Source: Actinokineospora auranticolor
GTDB taxonomy: Bacteria > Actinomycetota > Actinomycetes > Mycobacteriales > Pseudonocardiaceae
Direction of reading: 5' to 3'
Assembly (NCBI RefSeq): GCF_002934265.1
Contig: NZ_PTIX01000007.1
Location: 186,001-250,000, forward strand
Length of the DNA: 64,000 nucleotides
Below the pieces are notes generated by a model. It had not been told where the DNA came from. It worked only from the letters and a program-made list of their open reading frames with translations, and ran no database searches. A program made the position numbers and the translations under genes. Of the stretch, positions 1-8,181 are shown in pieces; the stretch's first letter is position 1; each line of letters opens with the position of its first letter.

Positions 1-765
1 GGCCGGGTCGTGGTGGCCTGCGCGGAACGCGAGTGGCACGCGCTGCCCGCGATGATCGTCGGCACCGCGCTGCGCGGCGCGGGCTGGGAGGTCACGCTGC
101 TGGGCGCGTCGACCCCGCCGCTGCGGCTGAGCCAGTACCTGCAGGACCTGGGGCCCGACGCGACCGCCGTGAGCTGCTCGGTGCTGGGCGCCCTGCCGAC
201 CACGCGCCGGTTCATCGAGGCCAGCACGTCCGCCGGGATCCCGGTCGTGGTCGGCGGATCCGCGTTCGGCGTCGACGGCCGCCGCGCGACGGCGCTGGGC
301 GCCACGGCGTGGGCGGCGAGCGCGCGGGACGCGGTCGCGGTGGTGGCGGAGCTGCCGACGGTGGTGCCGGAGGCGGCCCCCCTGCCGGGCCCGGCGGTGG
401 GGGAGCAGGCCGCGCTGGAACTGATCCACCACCGGCTGTTCACCGGCCTGCGCGAGCGCTGGGCGCTGGCCGCGCAGGTGGTGACCACCGAGCAGCTGCC
501 GCTCGACAGCGTGGCGGCGGTGGCGGTCGACGTGGTCAACCAGGCGCTGCACGCGGTCTGGTCGGCCCTGCTCACCGGCGACCCCACCACCCTGTCCGAG
601 ACCGCGGCCTGGACCGCGGCCCTGCTGTTCGCCCGGGGCGTGGAGCCCGGGCTGGTCGACGAGCTCGGCAGGCTGCTGGCCGCCGACCTGCGCGACTTCC
701 CGCTGGCCAGGGACCTGGTCGACCGGCACTGGACCGACGGCGCGCTCACGGCGGGCCGCCCGTGA
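1..765 (+). CDS. B12-binding-domain regulator, 5' end outside the window
   Basis: The frame is open from the first base, and what is present begins inside a cobalamin-binding Rossmann-like domain, so the N-terminal part of the gene lies upstream. The first visible residues read RVVVACAEREWHALPAMIVG. The ExH-type element (E-W-H) sits where MerR/CarH-like B12 domains place their cobalt-ligating histidine. The domain continues through VSCSVLGALPTT and VVVGGSAF to about residue 115. A helical C-terminal half of unknown function follows (about residues 135-250). The stop overlaps the GTG of the STAS gene (GTGA), so the two are probably co-translated. A light- or B12-responsive sensor acting on a partner-switching cascade would fit. 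B12 domain 0.8, function speculative. Confidence 0.75.
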   Translation, partial: GRVVVACAEREWHALPAMIVGTALRGAGWEVTLLGASTPPLRLSQYLQDLGPDATAVSCSVLGALPTTRRFIEASTSAGIPVVVGGSAFGVDGRRATALGATAWAASARDAVAVVAELPTVVPEAAPLPGPAVGEQAALELIHHRLFTGLRERWALAAQVVTTEQLPLDSVAAVAVDVVNQALHAVWSALLTGDPTTLSETAAWTAALLFARGVEPGLVDELGRLLAADLRDFPLARDLVDRHWTDGALTAGRP

Positions 766-1091
766 GGGACTTCTCGCACACCGTCAGCACCGACGGCGAC
801 CGGCTGGTGGTCAGCGCGAAGGGCGAGCTGGACACCCACACGGCCGTCGAGTTCAAGCGGGCCCTGCTCGAACTGATCGAGGACAACGCCGAGATCGTCG
901 TCGACCTCGGCGGCCTGACGTTCATCGACTCCAGCGGCCTGAGCGTGTTCATCGCCGCCCACAAGCGCTCCCTGCCCCGCGGCGCCCGGGTGCTGCTCGA
1001 CGGCGTACCCCCGTTCCTGTCCAGGATCCTGGCGATCACCGGCCTCAACGCCGTCATCCCCCTCCTCGGCGGCGCCCCCGAACCCGCGTGA
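762..1091 (+). CDS. STAS-domain anti-anti-sigma factor
   Basis: This 109-residue protein is a single STAS domain. It has the GELDTHTAVEFKRAL opening and the IVVDLGGLTFIDSSGLSVFI core. The serine pair in IDSSGL is where an anti-sigma kinase phosphorylates SpoIIAA/RsbV-type proteins. Unphosphorylated proteins of this family bind an RsbW-like kinase and free a sigma factor. The GTG start is fixed by the 4-base GTGA overlap with the B12-binding gene. No anti-sigma kinase or sigma gene is in the window, so the partner is either upstream or elsewhere. Family assignment is firm; the coupling to the B12 protein is inferred from the overlap. Confidence 0.85.
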   Translation: MRDFSHTVSTDGDRLVVSAKGELDTHTAVEFKRALLELIEDNAEIVVDLGGLTFIDSSGLSVFIAAHKRSLPRGARVLLDGVPPFLSRILAITGLNAVIPLLGGAPEPA

Positions 1092-1140
1092 CGGTGGGGG
1101 ATTCGCCCGGATCGACCGGCGGGTGTGCGAGAGTGGGCGC

Positions 1141-1602
1141 ATGTCCCCCACGGCACCGGACGAGGCAACCGAGACCGAGGTCGCCGCGCGGGCCCTGGGC
1201 CTGGTCCTGACCCGGGCCAACGCGGACGTCTACCCGAAGGTGCCCGCGATGCAGCTGCGGGCGCTGCACTTCGTGGAGGCACTGGAACCGGTCAACCTGA
1301 CGAGGTTGACCGAGGAGCTGGGCACCATCCCGTCCTCGGCGAGCCGCCTGTGCGACCGCCTCCAGACGGCGGGCCTGCTGGACCGCCACGCCGCGGTCAC
1401 CGACCGGCGGGAAGTGGAGATCGTGCTGACGGTGCGGGGGCGGGAACTGCTGGACCGGCTGAGAGCGGCGCGAAGATCCGATCTGGCCCAGGTCCTGGCC
1501 GTCATGCCGGACCAGGCTCGTACGGCCCTCCTCTACGGCCTCCGAGAGTTCACCGCGGCCGTAGAACGCCGCACGCTGACCGACGACCAGATAACCGCCT
1601 GA
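1141..1602 (+). CDS. MarR-family transcriptional regulator
   Basis: A 153-residue winged-helix regulator. Residues 35-100 give the MarR fold: LHFVEALEPVNLTRLTEEL is followed by a recognition region (PSSASRLCDRLQTAGLLDR) and a wing with the DRREVEIVLT signature. MarR proteins are dimers that usually repress and respond to small phenolic or oxidising ligands. An in-frame GTG lies 18 bases upstream (1123). I chose ATG 1141 because the N-terminus then matches the family and a NANNNT element (GAGAGT, 1129-1134) lies six bases before it, consistent with a leaderless mRNA. Its target cannot be read from the sequence; a MarR-like operator occurs far away at 56732. Confidence 0.85.
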   Translation: MSPTAPDEATETEVAARALGLVLTRANADVYPKVPAMQLRALHFVEALEPVNLTRLTEELGTIPSSASRLCDRLQTAGLLDRHAAVTDRREVEIVLTVRGRELLDRLRAARRSDLAQVLAVMPDQARTALLYGLREFTAAVERRTLTDDQITA

Positions 1603-1914
1603 ACAGCACCCGCCCGGATCGGCCCCGCGGCGCGGGAGTACCGACTGGCGCGCCGATGTACCCGGTTCGGCCTGCTCCCATCCCGGAATCCCTCCGGCCC
1701 GACTGTGCTCCTGCCCCGGCCCGCCGAAGCGATCGGCGGATGCCTGCCGAAATCGGGCACGCTCGGCACCTTCGCGACATGGCTCAGGTGCCTGCCAACG
1801 AAAACGCGTGATGACGCTGGTCGCCTACTACGCCGAAGACGACGGCGACAGCGGTCTCCTGGCGACCGGCGGGGGCGGCCCGGTGGCGTTCGGTGGGTGC
1901 GGGTCGCGCCGTGA
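1603..1914. other. Convergent intergenic region, no gene supported
   Basis: These 312 bases lie between the stop of the MarR gene and the stop of the minus-strand PHP gene. Short open frames exist in several registers, but none has a ribosome binding site or recognisable protein, and third-position composition is not gene-like. I see no strong hairpin. Confidence 0.6.
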
Positions 1915-2928
1915 TCACCTCGCGCGGGCGGCGATGCCTGCCAGGAGGGCGTCGGCTGTGCGGGTGTTGATGATCCGGTCCGCGGTGATCCCGCAGTCCT
2001 CCGCCCGTTCGCAGCCGTAGGGCAGCCAGTCCAGTTGGCCCGGCGCGTGGGCGTCGCTGTCGATGGCGAAGGCGCAGCCCAGGTCCGAGGCCAGGCTCAG
2101 GAGTCGGCGGGGTGGGTCGCGGCGTTCGGGGCGGGCGTTGATCTCCACCGCCACGCCGTACTCGGCGCAGGCGGTGAACACGGCGCGGGCGTCGAAGGTC
2201 GACTCGGGGCGGGGTTTGGCCGTTACCAGTCTGCCCGTGCAGTGGCCCAGGACGTCCACGTGCGGGTTGGCCACCGCCGTCAACATCCGCTCGGTCATCT
2301 CCGCCTCGGGCATGCGCAGCTTGGAGTGGACGCTGGCGACGACCACGTCCAGCTCCGCCAGCAGGTCCTCCTCCTGGTCCAGGCCGCCGTCGTCGAGGAT
2401 GTCGACCTCGATCCCGGTCAGCACCAGGAACGGGGCCAGCGCCACGTTCAGCTCCGCCACCACCTCCAGTTGCCGCCGCAGTCGGTCGGCGGTCAGGCCG
2501 CGGGCCACCCGCAGGCGCGGGGAGTGGTCGGTCAGCACCATCCACTCGTGGCCCAGGGCCATGGCCGCGCGGGCCATCTCCTCGATGCCGCTGCCGCCGT
2601 CGCTCCAGTCCGAGTGCGTGTGGCAGTCGCCTTTCAACGCGGCCCGCAGGGCTGTGCCGCCCGCCACCGGTTCCGCGTTCTCCGCCAGCAGGTTGGTCAG
2701 GTACGTCGGCTCACCGAGCCGCACCGTCTCGGTGAGGATCGTGGCGATGCTCTGCCCGATCCCCGGTATCGCGGTCAGCGTGCCCGCCGCGACCCGCTGC
2801 TCCAGTTCCCCCGCGGGCAACTCCGCCACGACCGCCGCCGCCCGCCGGAACGCGCGGACCTTGCCCGTCGGCTGCGCGGACCGTTCCAGGTACAGGGCTA
2901 TCTGCTTGAGGGCAGACACGGCGTCCAT
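1915..2928 (-). CDS. PHP-domain phosphoesterase with helix-hairpin-helix N-terminus
   Basis: A 337-residue protein. The N-terminal helical domain has a helix-hairpin-helix (LTAIPGIGQSIATI, residues 51-64) as in family X polymerases. The PHP metallophosphoesterase domain then begins at GDCHTHSDWSDGG (HTH at 103-105) and continues with LTDHS, ASVHSK, HPHVDVLGH-like and DSDAHA, supplying the metal-binding His and Asp residues. This resembles the C-terminal half of bacterial PolX without its polymerase palm, so a phosphoesterase or nuclease role in DNA repair is possible but unproven. ATG 2928 is preferred: it gives the usual MDAVSALKQIA start with a G-rich stretch upstream. ATG 2946 is an alternative. 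Divergent from the acyl-CoA dehydrogenase gene. Confidence 0.8.
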   Translation of the reverse strand: MDAVSALKQIALYLERSAQPTGKVRAFRRAAAVVAELPAGELEQRVAAGTLTAIPGIGQSIATILTETVRLGEPTYLTNLLAENAEPVAGGTALRAALKGDCHTHSDWSDGGSGIEEMARAAMALGHEWMVLTDHSPRLRVARGLTADRLRRQLEVVAELNVALAPFLVLTGIEVDILDDGGLDQEEDLLAELDVVVASVHSKLRMPEAEMTERMLTAVANPHVDVLGHCTGRLVTAKPRPESTFDARAVFTACAEYGVAVEINARPERRDPPRRLLSLASDLGCAFAIDSDAHAPGQLDWLPYGCERAEDCGITADRIINTRTADALLAGIAARAR

Positions 2929-3004
2929 GGCCCCAGGAAACCCCATCGCCACGACCGGCGCACGCCGCCCCGCGCGGTTAGCGTCGGGGGAGAAGGAGGC
3001 CACG

Positions 3005-5017
3005 ATGGACGGTAGTGCGACAGCCCGGTTGACCGAGGTGCTCGACGGCCGATGGGCGCGAGTGCGGCGGGACGCGCGGCAACGGATGGCCGAACTGCCC
3101 TCACCCCACACGTACGACCTCAGCACCGAGGAGCACCGCGCACAGGTCTACGCCGAACTTCAGGAGCTGGCCGAAGCGGGCTACCCCCGCGCCGGTTTTC
3201 CCAAGAGCCACGGCGGCGACGGCGATACCGGCGCCACCCTGACCTCCTTCGAGATGCTCGGCTTCGGCGACCTCTCCCTCATGGTCAAGGCCGGTGTCCA
3301 ATGGGGACTGTTCGGCGGCGCCGTCGCGGCCCTGGGCACCGAGCCCCACCACGACCGCTACCTGCGCGCGATCATGGACCTCGACCTGCCCGGCTGCTTC
3401 GCCATGACCGAGACCGGCCACGGCTCCGACGTGCAGAACCTGCGCACCACCGCCACCTACGACCCCGTCACCCGCGAGTTCGTCGTGCACACCCCGCACG
3501 AGGCCGCCCGCAAGGACTACATCGGCAACGCCGCCCGCGACGGCCGCGCCGCCGTGGTCTTCGCGCAGCTCATCACCGGCGGCGAGAGCCGGGGCGTGCA
3601 CGCGCTCGTGGTCCCGCTGCGCGACGAGCACGGCGCCCCGCTGCCCGGCGTCCGGATCGCCGACTGCGGGCGCAAGGCGGGCCTCAACGGCGTCGACAAC
3701 GGCCGCCTCTGGTTCGACAACGTCCGCGTCCCCCGGGAAGCGCTCCTCAACCGCTACGGCGACGTGGCCCCCGACGGCACCTACACCAGCCCCGTCGAGG
3801 GTGACTCGCGGCGGTTCTTCACCATGCTCGGCACCCTCATCCGCGGCCGGATCAGCGTCGCGGGCGCGGCGGGCAGCGCGACCAAGAGCGCGCTCACCAT
3901 CGCCGTGCGGTACGCGCTGGAACGCCGCCAGTTCCCGCGCCCGGGGGAACCGGAGGAGGTCGTCCTCCTCGACTACCTCGCCCACCAGCGCAGGTTGCTG
4001 CCCGCCCTGGCCACCACCTACGCCCTGCACTTCGCCCAGGAACAGCTCGTCACGACCCTGCACGAACTCGCCGACGAACCCGACGACCGCCGCCAACGCG
4101 AGCTGGAGTCCCGGGCCGCCGGGCTCAAGGCCGCCACCACCTGGCACGCCACCCGCACCATCCAGACCTGCCGCGAGGCCTGCGGCGGCGCCGGGTACCT
4201 CGCGGAGAACCGGCTGCCGCAGCTCAAGGCCGACACCGACGTGTTCACCACGTTCGAGGGCGACAACACCGTGCTCTACCAACTCGTCGCCAAGGGCCTG
4301 CTGACCGGTTACCGCCAGCACGTGCACGACCTGGGCACCGCGGGCATGGCCCGGTTCATCGCCGACCAGTTCGTCGGCACCGTCATCGAGCGCACCGCCG
4401 CCCGATCGCTCATCGAGCGCCTGGTCTCCGCCGTCAGCCCGCAGAACGACGACACCGACCTGCTCGACCGCGGCTGGCACCTGCGGCTGTTCGAGGACCG
4501 CGAGAAGCACGTCCTCGACACCCTCGCCCGCCGACTGCGCCGGGCCGGGGCACCCGGCGCCGACGCGTTCGAGGTGTTCAACAACGCCCAGGACCACGTC
4601 CTGCGGGCCGCGCGCGTGCACGTCGAGCGGGTCGTGCTGGAGGCGTTCGTCGCGGGCGTCGACCGGTGCGCCGACCCGGACGCGGCCGCCCTGCTCAACC
4701 GGGTGTGCGACCTGCACGTGCTCTCGGCGGTGGAGGCCGACCTCGACTGGTTCCTCGGCCACGGCAGGCTCAGCACGACCCGGGCGAAAGCCGTCACGGG
4801 CGCGGTCAACGACCTCTGCCGCGGCCTGCGCCCGCACGCCGGGACCCTGGTCGACGCCTTCGCCATCCCGGAGCCGCTGGTCGGGGCGCCGATCGCCACC
4901 GGGGCGGAGCGTGATCGACAAGACGCGCAACGGCGTCACGAGACGCCTCCCGGCGCCGGGGCGCTACCCCGTACGGAGGACACCCGGGCAAACCCGGCAA
5001 CAGCGGCCACGTCGTGA
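3005..5017 (+). CDS. Acyl-CoA oxidase/dehydrogenase, long form
   Basis: At 670 residues this is the size of acyl-CoA oxidases rather than the 380-residue dehydrogenases. The flavin-contact region CFAMTETGHGSDVQNLRTT is near residue 135. The C-terminal catalytic region reads FTTFEGDNTVLYQL near residue 415, where the glutamate of acyl-CoA oxidases acts as general base. It should oxidise acyl-CoA to trans-2-enoyl-CoA in fatty acid degradation, with FAD bound. Whether electrons go to oxygen or to ETF cannot be decided here. The start has a textbook ribosome site (GGAGAAGGAGG, about 2989-2999). The last 50 residues are a polar tail with no family match. Confidence 0.88.
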   Translation: MDGSATARLTEVLDGRWARVRRDARQRMAELPSPHTYDLSTEEHRAQVYAELQELAEAGYPRAGFPKSHGGDGDTGATLTSFEMLGFGDLSLMVKAGVQWGLFGGAVAALGTEPHHDRYLRAIMDLDLPGCFAMTETGHGSDVQNLRTTATYDPVTREFVVHTPHEAARKDYIGNAARDGRAAVVFAQLITGGESRGVHALVVPLRDEHGAPLPGVRIADCGRKAGLNGVDNGRLWFDNVRVPREALLNRYGDVAPDGTYTSPVEGDSRRFFTMLGTLIRGRISVAGAAGSATKSALTIAVRYALERRQFPRPGEPEEVVLLDYLAHQRRLLPALATTYALHFAQEQLVTTLHELADEPDDRRQRELESRAAGLKAATTWHATRTIQTCREACGGAGYLAENRLPQLKADTDVFTTFEGDNTVLYQLVAKGLLTGYRQHVHDLGTAGMARFIADQFVGTVIERTAARSLIERLVSAVSPQNDDTDLLDRGWHLRLFEDREKHVLDTLARRLRRAGAPGADAFEVFNNAQDHVLRAARVHVERVVLEAFVAGVDRCADPDAAALLNRVCDLHVLSAVEADLDWFLGHGRLSTTRAKAVTGAVNDLCRGLRPHAGTLVDAFAIPEPLVGAPIATGAERDRQDAQRRHETPPGAGALPRTEDTRANPATAATS

Positions 5018-5150
5018 TCCGGGATCGGGTAGTCGCGGGGGGAAACGCCCCGTATCCTGGAGGCGACACCCCCACCGAGGAGTGCCCGCCGGGTCCGGCG
5101 GCAACCGTGATCGCCCGGCGCCCGCGACCGCTGTGCCGGAGGAGGAACGT

Positions 5151-5561
5151 ATGCCACTCTCCGAGCACGAGCAGCGACTGCTCGACCAGATCGAGCGCGC
5201 GCTCTACGCCGAGGATCCCAAGTTCGCCTCCACCGTCCGAGGTGCCCGTCTCCGCAAGCCGTCTCGACGGCGCAGGCTGCAGGGTATCGCCCTGTTCGTC
5301 CTGGGGGTCGCGCTCCTCGTGCTCGGTGTGATGCTGCCGTTCAAACCGGCTGGTATCCCCGTGGTGAGCCTGCTCGGCTTCCTGGTGATGTTCGTCGGCG
5401 CTCTGCTGACGCTGACGGCGCTGCGCCAGGGCGGCTCCGAAACGGAGTCGGGTCAGGAGTCCGCGGGCGGGGGTGGCGGCGCCGCCGCCCACCACCGCCG
5501 AGGCTCGTTCTCGCAACGCATGGAGGAGCGCTTCAAGAAGCGCTTCGACGACGAGCGTTAA
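5151..5561 (+). CDS. DUF3040 small membrane protein
   Basis: A 136-residue protein opening with MPLSEHEQRLLDQIERALYAED, the conserved start of the DUF3040 family. A basic stretch (RKPSRRRR) precedes two hydrophobic segments, at about 47-66 and 72-92, and then a glycine-rich, basic C-terminal tail. DUF3040 genes are typical actinobacterial neighbours of mraZ; their function is unknown. A GGAGGA ribosome site at 5139-5144 supports ATG 5151. It is convergent with the transglutaminase operon and separated from it by a strong hairpin. Confidence 0.88.
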   Translation: MPLSEHEQRLLDQIERALYAEDPKFASTVRGARLRKPSRRRRLQGIALFVLGVALLVLGVMLPFKPAGIPVVSLLGFLVMFVGALLTLTALRQGGSETESGQESAGGGGGAAAHHRRGSFSQRMEERFKKRFDDER

Positions 5562-5719
5562 CTCAGCAGAACCCACGGCTTAGCGCCGGGAACCGCACCA
5601 CGCGGACCCGGCGCACAGCCATGTCCGGGGTCAGGTCGGACCCCACCCCGCGGTATGGCGCCCGGTCGCGGGCCGAAGTGCGCGGGCCTGCCTGGCTTCC
5701 CGTTCGCCCCTGGAACGGC

Positions 5720-5755
5720 GGTGGCCGCCACACCGCAGCGGGTGTGACGGCCACC
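5720..5755. terminator. Bidirectional hairpin between convergent genes
   Basis: The bases 5720-5734 and 5741-5755 pair at 14 of 15 positions (one C-A mismatch at 5728/5747) around a 6-base loop. It lies between the stops of the DUF3040 gene and the transglutaminase gene. There is no U-run, as is common in actinobacterial terminators. The stem reads equally on both strands. Confidence 0.6.
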
Positions 5756-5778
5756 CGAGTCCGAATCCGGGGTGCCTC

Positions 5779-8181
5779 TCAGTTCTCGTCGTCCCCGCGC
5801 TTGCGCTTGCGGGGCCGCAGCACCGAGCGGGGCAACAGCCTGCCGCGCCAGTCGAGCGGCGACGAGCGGCGCAGACCGCGCACCACCTCGTCGAAGGCCG
5901 CCGCCAGCTCGGGGTCCCGGTCGCGCCTGCCGCCGTACCACGACCGCTCCACCGAGTTCACCACCGTGCGCAGCGCCTGCTTGCTGCCGTCGTCCAGGCT
6001 GTGCTCCTTGACCAGCCTGCGCGCGGCCGTGCGGACCGTGTCGGTGTCCGGCGCCCGCGTGCCCCGGTCCCACGACTCGGCCAGCAGCTCCGTCCAGGCC
6101 GCCGACGCCGCGTCCGGCGAGTCGCCCAGCACCGCGTCCCGGCGCTGCCGCCTGCGCCAGTCCCGGACCAGCGCCGGGACCGCGCCCAGCACGGCCAGCA
6201 CCAGGAGCGCGCTGAGCCACCACGACAGCAGCGAAAGCAGGAACACCAGCGCCAGCACGCCGACCCCGATCGCCAGCGGTCGCGCGATCCGCAATCGCGC
6301 CGCGTAGGCCAGCGCCACCAGCGCCGCCGCCACCACGCCCAGCCCCAGGGCCGTCCACGCCTGCCACGACCACGGCGTCGCCACCTCGCCGGGCGTCTTG
6401 GCGCCCGCCTGCGGGGTCTGGTCCTTGCCCGGGTCCGTGCGCGGCGCCGCCGCGGTGGTGGTGGTCGCGGTCGGCGGCTTCTCCTCGCTGACCCCCGTCG
6501 CCGGGCCGGAGCTCGGCGGGGAGCTGGCGTAGGGCGGGTTGTACGTGCGGCCGTCCGACAGCGGCGTCGGGTCGAAGGTGACCCAGCCGTGGTCGGGGAA
6601 GAAGACCTCCACCCACGCGTGCGCGTCCTGGGTGGTGATCGACCGGTAGTCGCCGGTCAGGAAGCCCGCCGTGTAGCCGATGGCCACCCGCGACGGGATG
6701 CCGACCGCCCTGGCCAGCAGCGCCATCGCCGAGGCGTACTGCTCGCAGTAGCCGACCTTCGAGTCGAACAGGAAGTCCCGCAGGGCGGTCTCGTCGCTGC
6801 CCTGGCCGGTCTGGGTCTGGTACTTGAAGCCGTTGGCCGAGTTGGTGAAGTGCGTCTTGAGCGCCAGCACCTTGTCCAGCATCGTCGGCTGGTCGCGGGT
6901 GAGGTCCTTGGCCAGCTGCACGACCCGCGGGTCGATGCCCTCGGCGTCGAAGTACATCTCGTGGACCTCGCTGAAGTCCGAACCCGCCAGCCGCAGGTCG
7001 CCCGCCGTGGGCTGGCTGAGGTCGGCCGCCTCGACGTAGCGGTCCAGCTTGCGCGCGTTGCGCGCGTAGACCATCCCGCCGCCCAGGTCGTAGAACATGT
7101 TGTCCGGCAGGTCGAACATCTGGCGGGGGGTGCCGTACACCGGCGCCCAGTTGTCCTCGTAGTTGATCGGCTCGATCTCGATGCGCGTCTGCGGACCCTG
7201 GCCGTCGTCGCCGGGGGCCGCGGGCAGCGGCCCGGCCGCGCGGACGTTGGTGGCCAGCGCGCTCGCGGGCACCCAGCCGCCGTCGCGCTCGAACCGGGGC
7301 AGGGTCAGCGCGCGCAGGTAGCGGGTCTCGTTGCCGAGGCCGCGCACCCGCAGCAGCTCCCGGTTGCCGCCCTGCTCCAGCATGCCGCGCAGCTTGGTGA
7401 ACGGTTTGAGCGCCAGCCCGCCGCCGGTGCCGCCGCCGGTGCCGTCGCCCGGCAGGCTGCCAACCGTGCCGATCCCGGTGATCAGCCCACCGGCCAGCAG
7501 GCCCAGCACCAGCGCCGAGGACACCATGGCCGTCGGGGAACCGAACCCGGCGCCCCGGGTCGGCAGCGCCGCCTGGTTGCGCCAGAGCCGGTGCCGGTGC
7601 GTGCCGTCCACCGCGAGCAGCACCGCGAACGACCCGGCGCCCAGCACGAACGACCACCAGGGCAGCAGGTCGTCGGCCAGCGACGCCGGGACCGCGTAGA
7701 CGCACAGCAGCACCAGGCCACAGGCCGCCGGGGTGCCCGCGGCCACCGCGAGCGTGTCGACCAGCACCCCGACCAGGCCGATGGCGATCACCACCAGGCA
7801 CAGCACCGGCCGGGTCTCGGCGACCGGCGGCACGCCCGTGCGCACCGCCTCCACCGAGTCGGTCAGCACCCGGCCCAGGGCGTCGAAGGCGTCCGGGCCC
7901 GGTAACAGGCCCAGCACACCGCTGTCGGTGAACAGCGCGGTCAGCAGGCACAGCAGGCCGACCAGCTGGGCCAGCACCACCAGCAGGGTCGGCGTGCGCA
8001 GCGCCCGCAGCCCGAGGCCGATGGCGGTCACCACGATCACCGCGACACCCGCGTGCCCCAGCCACCGCGCGCCCTCGATCACCCCGGACAGCGCGGTCGA
8101 CGCGCACAGCGTGGTGACCGCCGCGACCACCGGGGTGACCGTGGTCGACCACTGGGCCTGCGCGGTCGTCCGCTCGCTCAT
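5779..8181 (-). CDS. TgpA-type membrane transglutaminase-like protein
   Basis: An 800-residue membrane protein. The N-terminal half has about six transmembrane helices (DUF3488 type), ending near residue 215. An extracytoplasmic region follows with the transglutaminase core: catalytic Cys in GYCEQYASAMALLARAVG (about 478), His in DAHAWVEVFF (about 520) and Asp in FDPTPLS. Another helix lies near residue 630, then a DUF4129-like C-terminal region. The catalytic triad looks intact, so peptidase or amidotransferase activity on cell-surface proteins is possible. The ATG overlaps the DUF58 stop (ATGA), making it the last gene of the MoxR-DUF58-transglutaminase operon, a conserved set next to mraZ in Actinobacteria. 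Biological role unknown. Confidence 0.87.
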   Translation of the reverse strand: MSERTTAQAQWSTTVTPVVAAVTTLCASTALSGVIEGARWLGHAGVAVIVVTAIGLGLRALRTPTLLVVLAQLVGLLCLLTALFTDSGVLGLLPGPDAFDALGRVLTDSVEAVRTGVPPVAETRPVLCLVVIAIGLVGVLVDTLAVAAGTPAACGLVLLCVYAVPASLADDLLPWWSFVLGAGSFAVLLAVDGTHRHRLWRNQAALPTRGAGFGSPTAMVSSALVLGLLAGGLITGIGTVGSLPGDGTGGGTGGGLALKPFTKLRGMLEQGGNRELLRVRGLGNETRYLRALTLPRFERDGGWVPASALATNVRAAGPLPAAPGDDGQGPQTRIEIEPINYEDNWAPVYGTPRQMFDLPDNMFYDLGGGMVYARNARKLDRYVEAADLSQPTAGDLRLAGSDFSEVHEMYFDAEGIDPRVVQLAKDLTRDQPTMLDKVLALKTHFTNSANGFKYQTQTGQGSDETALRDFLFDSKVGYCEQYASAMALLARAVGIPSRVAIGYTAGFLTGDYRSITTQDAHAWVEVFFPDHGWVTFDPTPLSDGRTYNPPYASSPPSSGPATGVSEEKPPTATTTTAAAPRTDPGKDQTPQAGAKTPGEVATPWSWQAWTALGLGVVAAALVALAYAARLRIARPLAIGVGVLALVFLLSLLSWWLSALLVLAVLGAVPALVRDWRRRQRRDAVLGDSPDAASAAWTELLAESWDRGTRAPDTDTVRTAARRLVKEHSLDDGSKQALRTVVNSVERSWYGGRRDRDPELAAAFDEVVRGLRRSSPLDWRGRLLPRSVLRPRKRKRGDDEN

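Noticed and set aside
1808-2020. Short plus-strand frame between the MarR and PHP genes
   Set aside because: It has no ribosome site, overlaps the PHP gene antisense and shows no homology-like feature.
7331-7699. Plus-strand frames over the transglutaminase gene
   Set aside because: They are shadows of the minus-strand coding frame, with Pro/Ser/Arg-rich nonsense composition.
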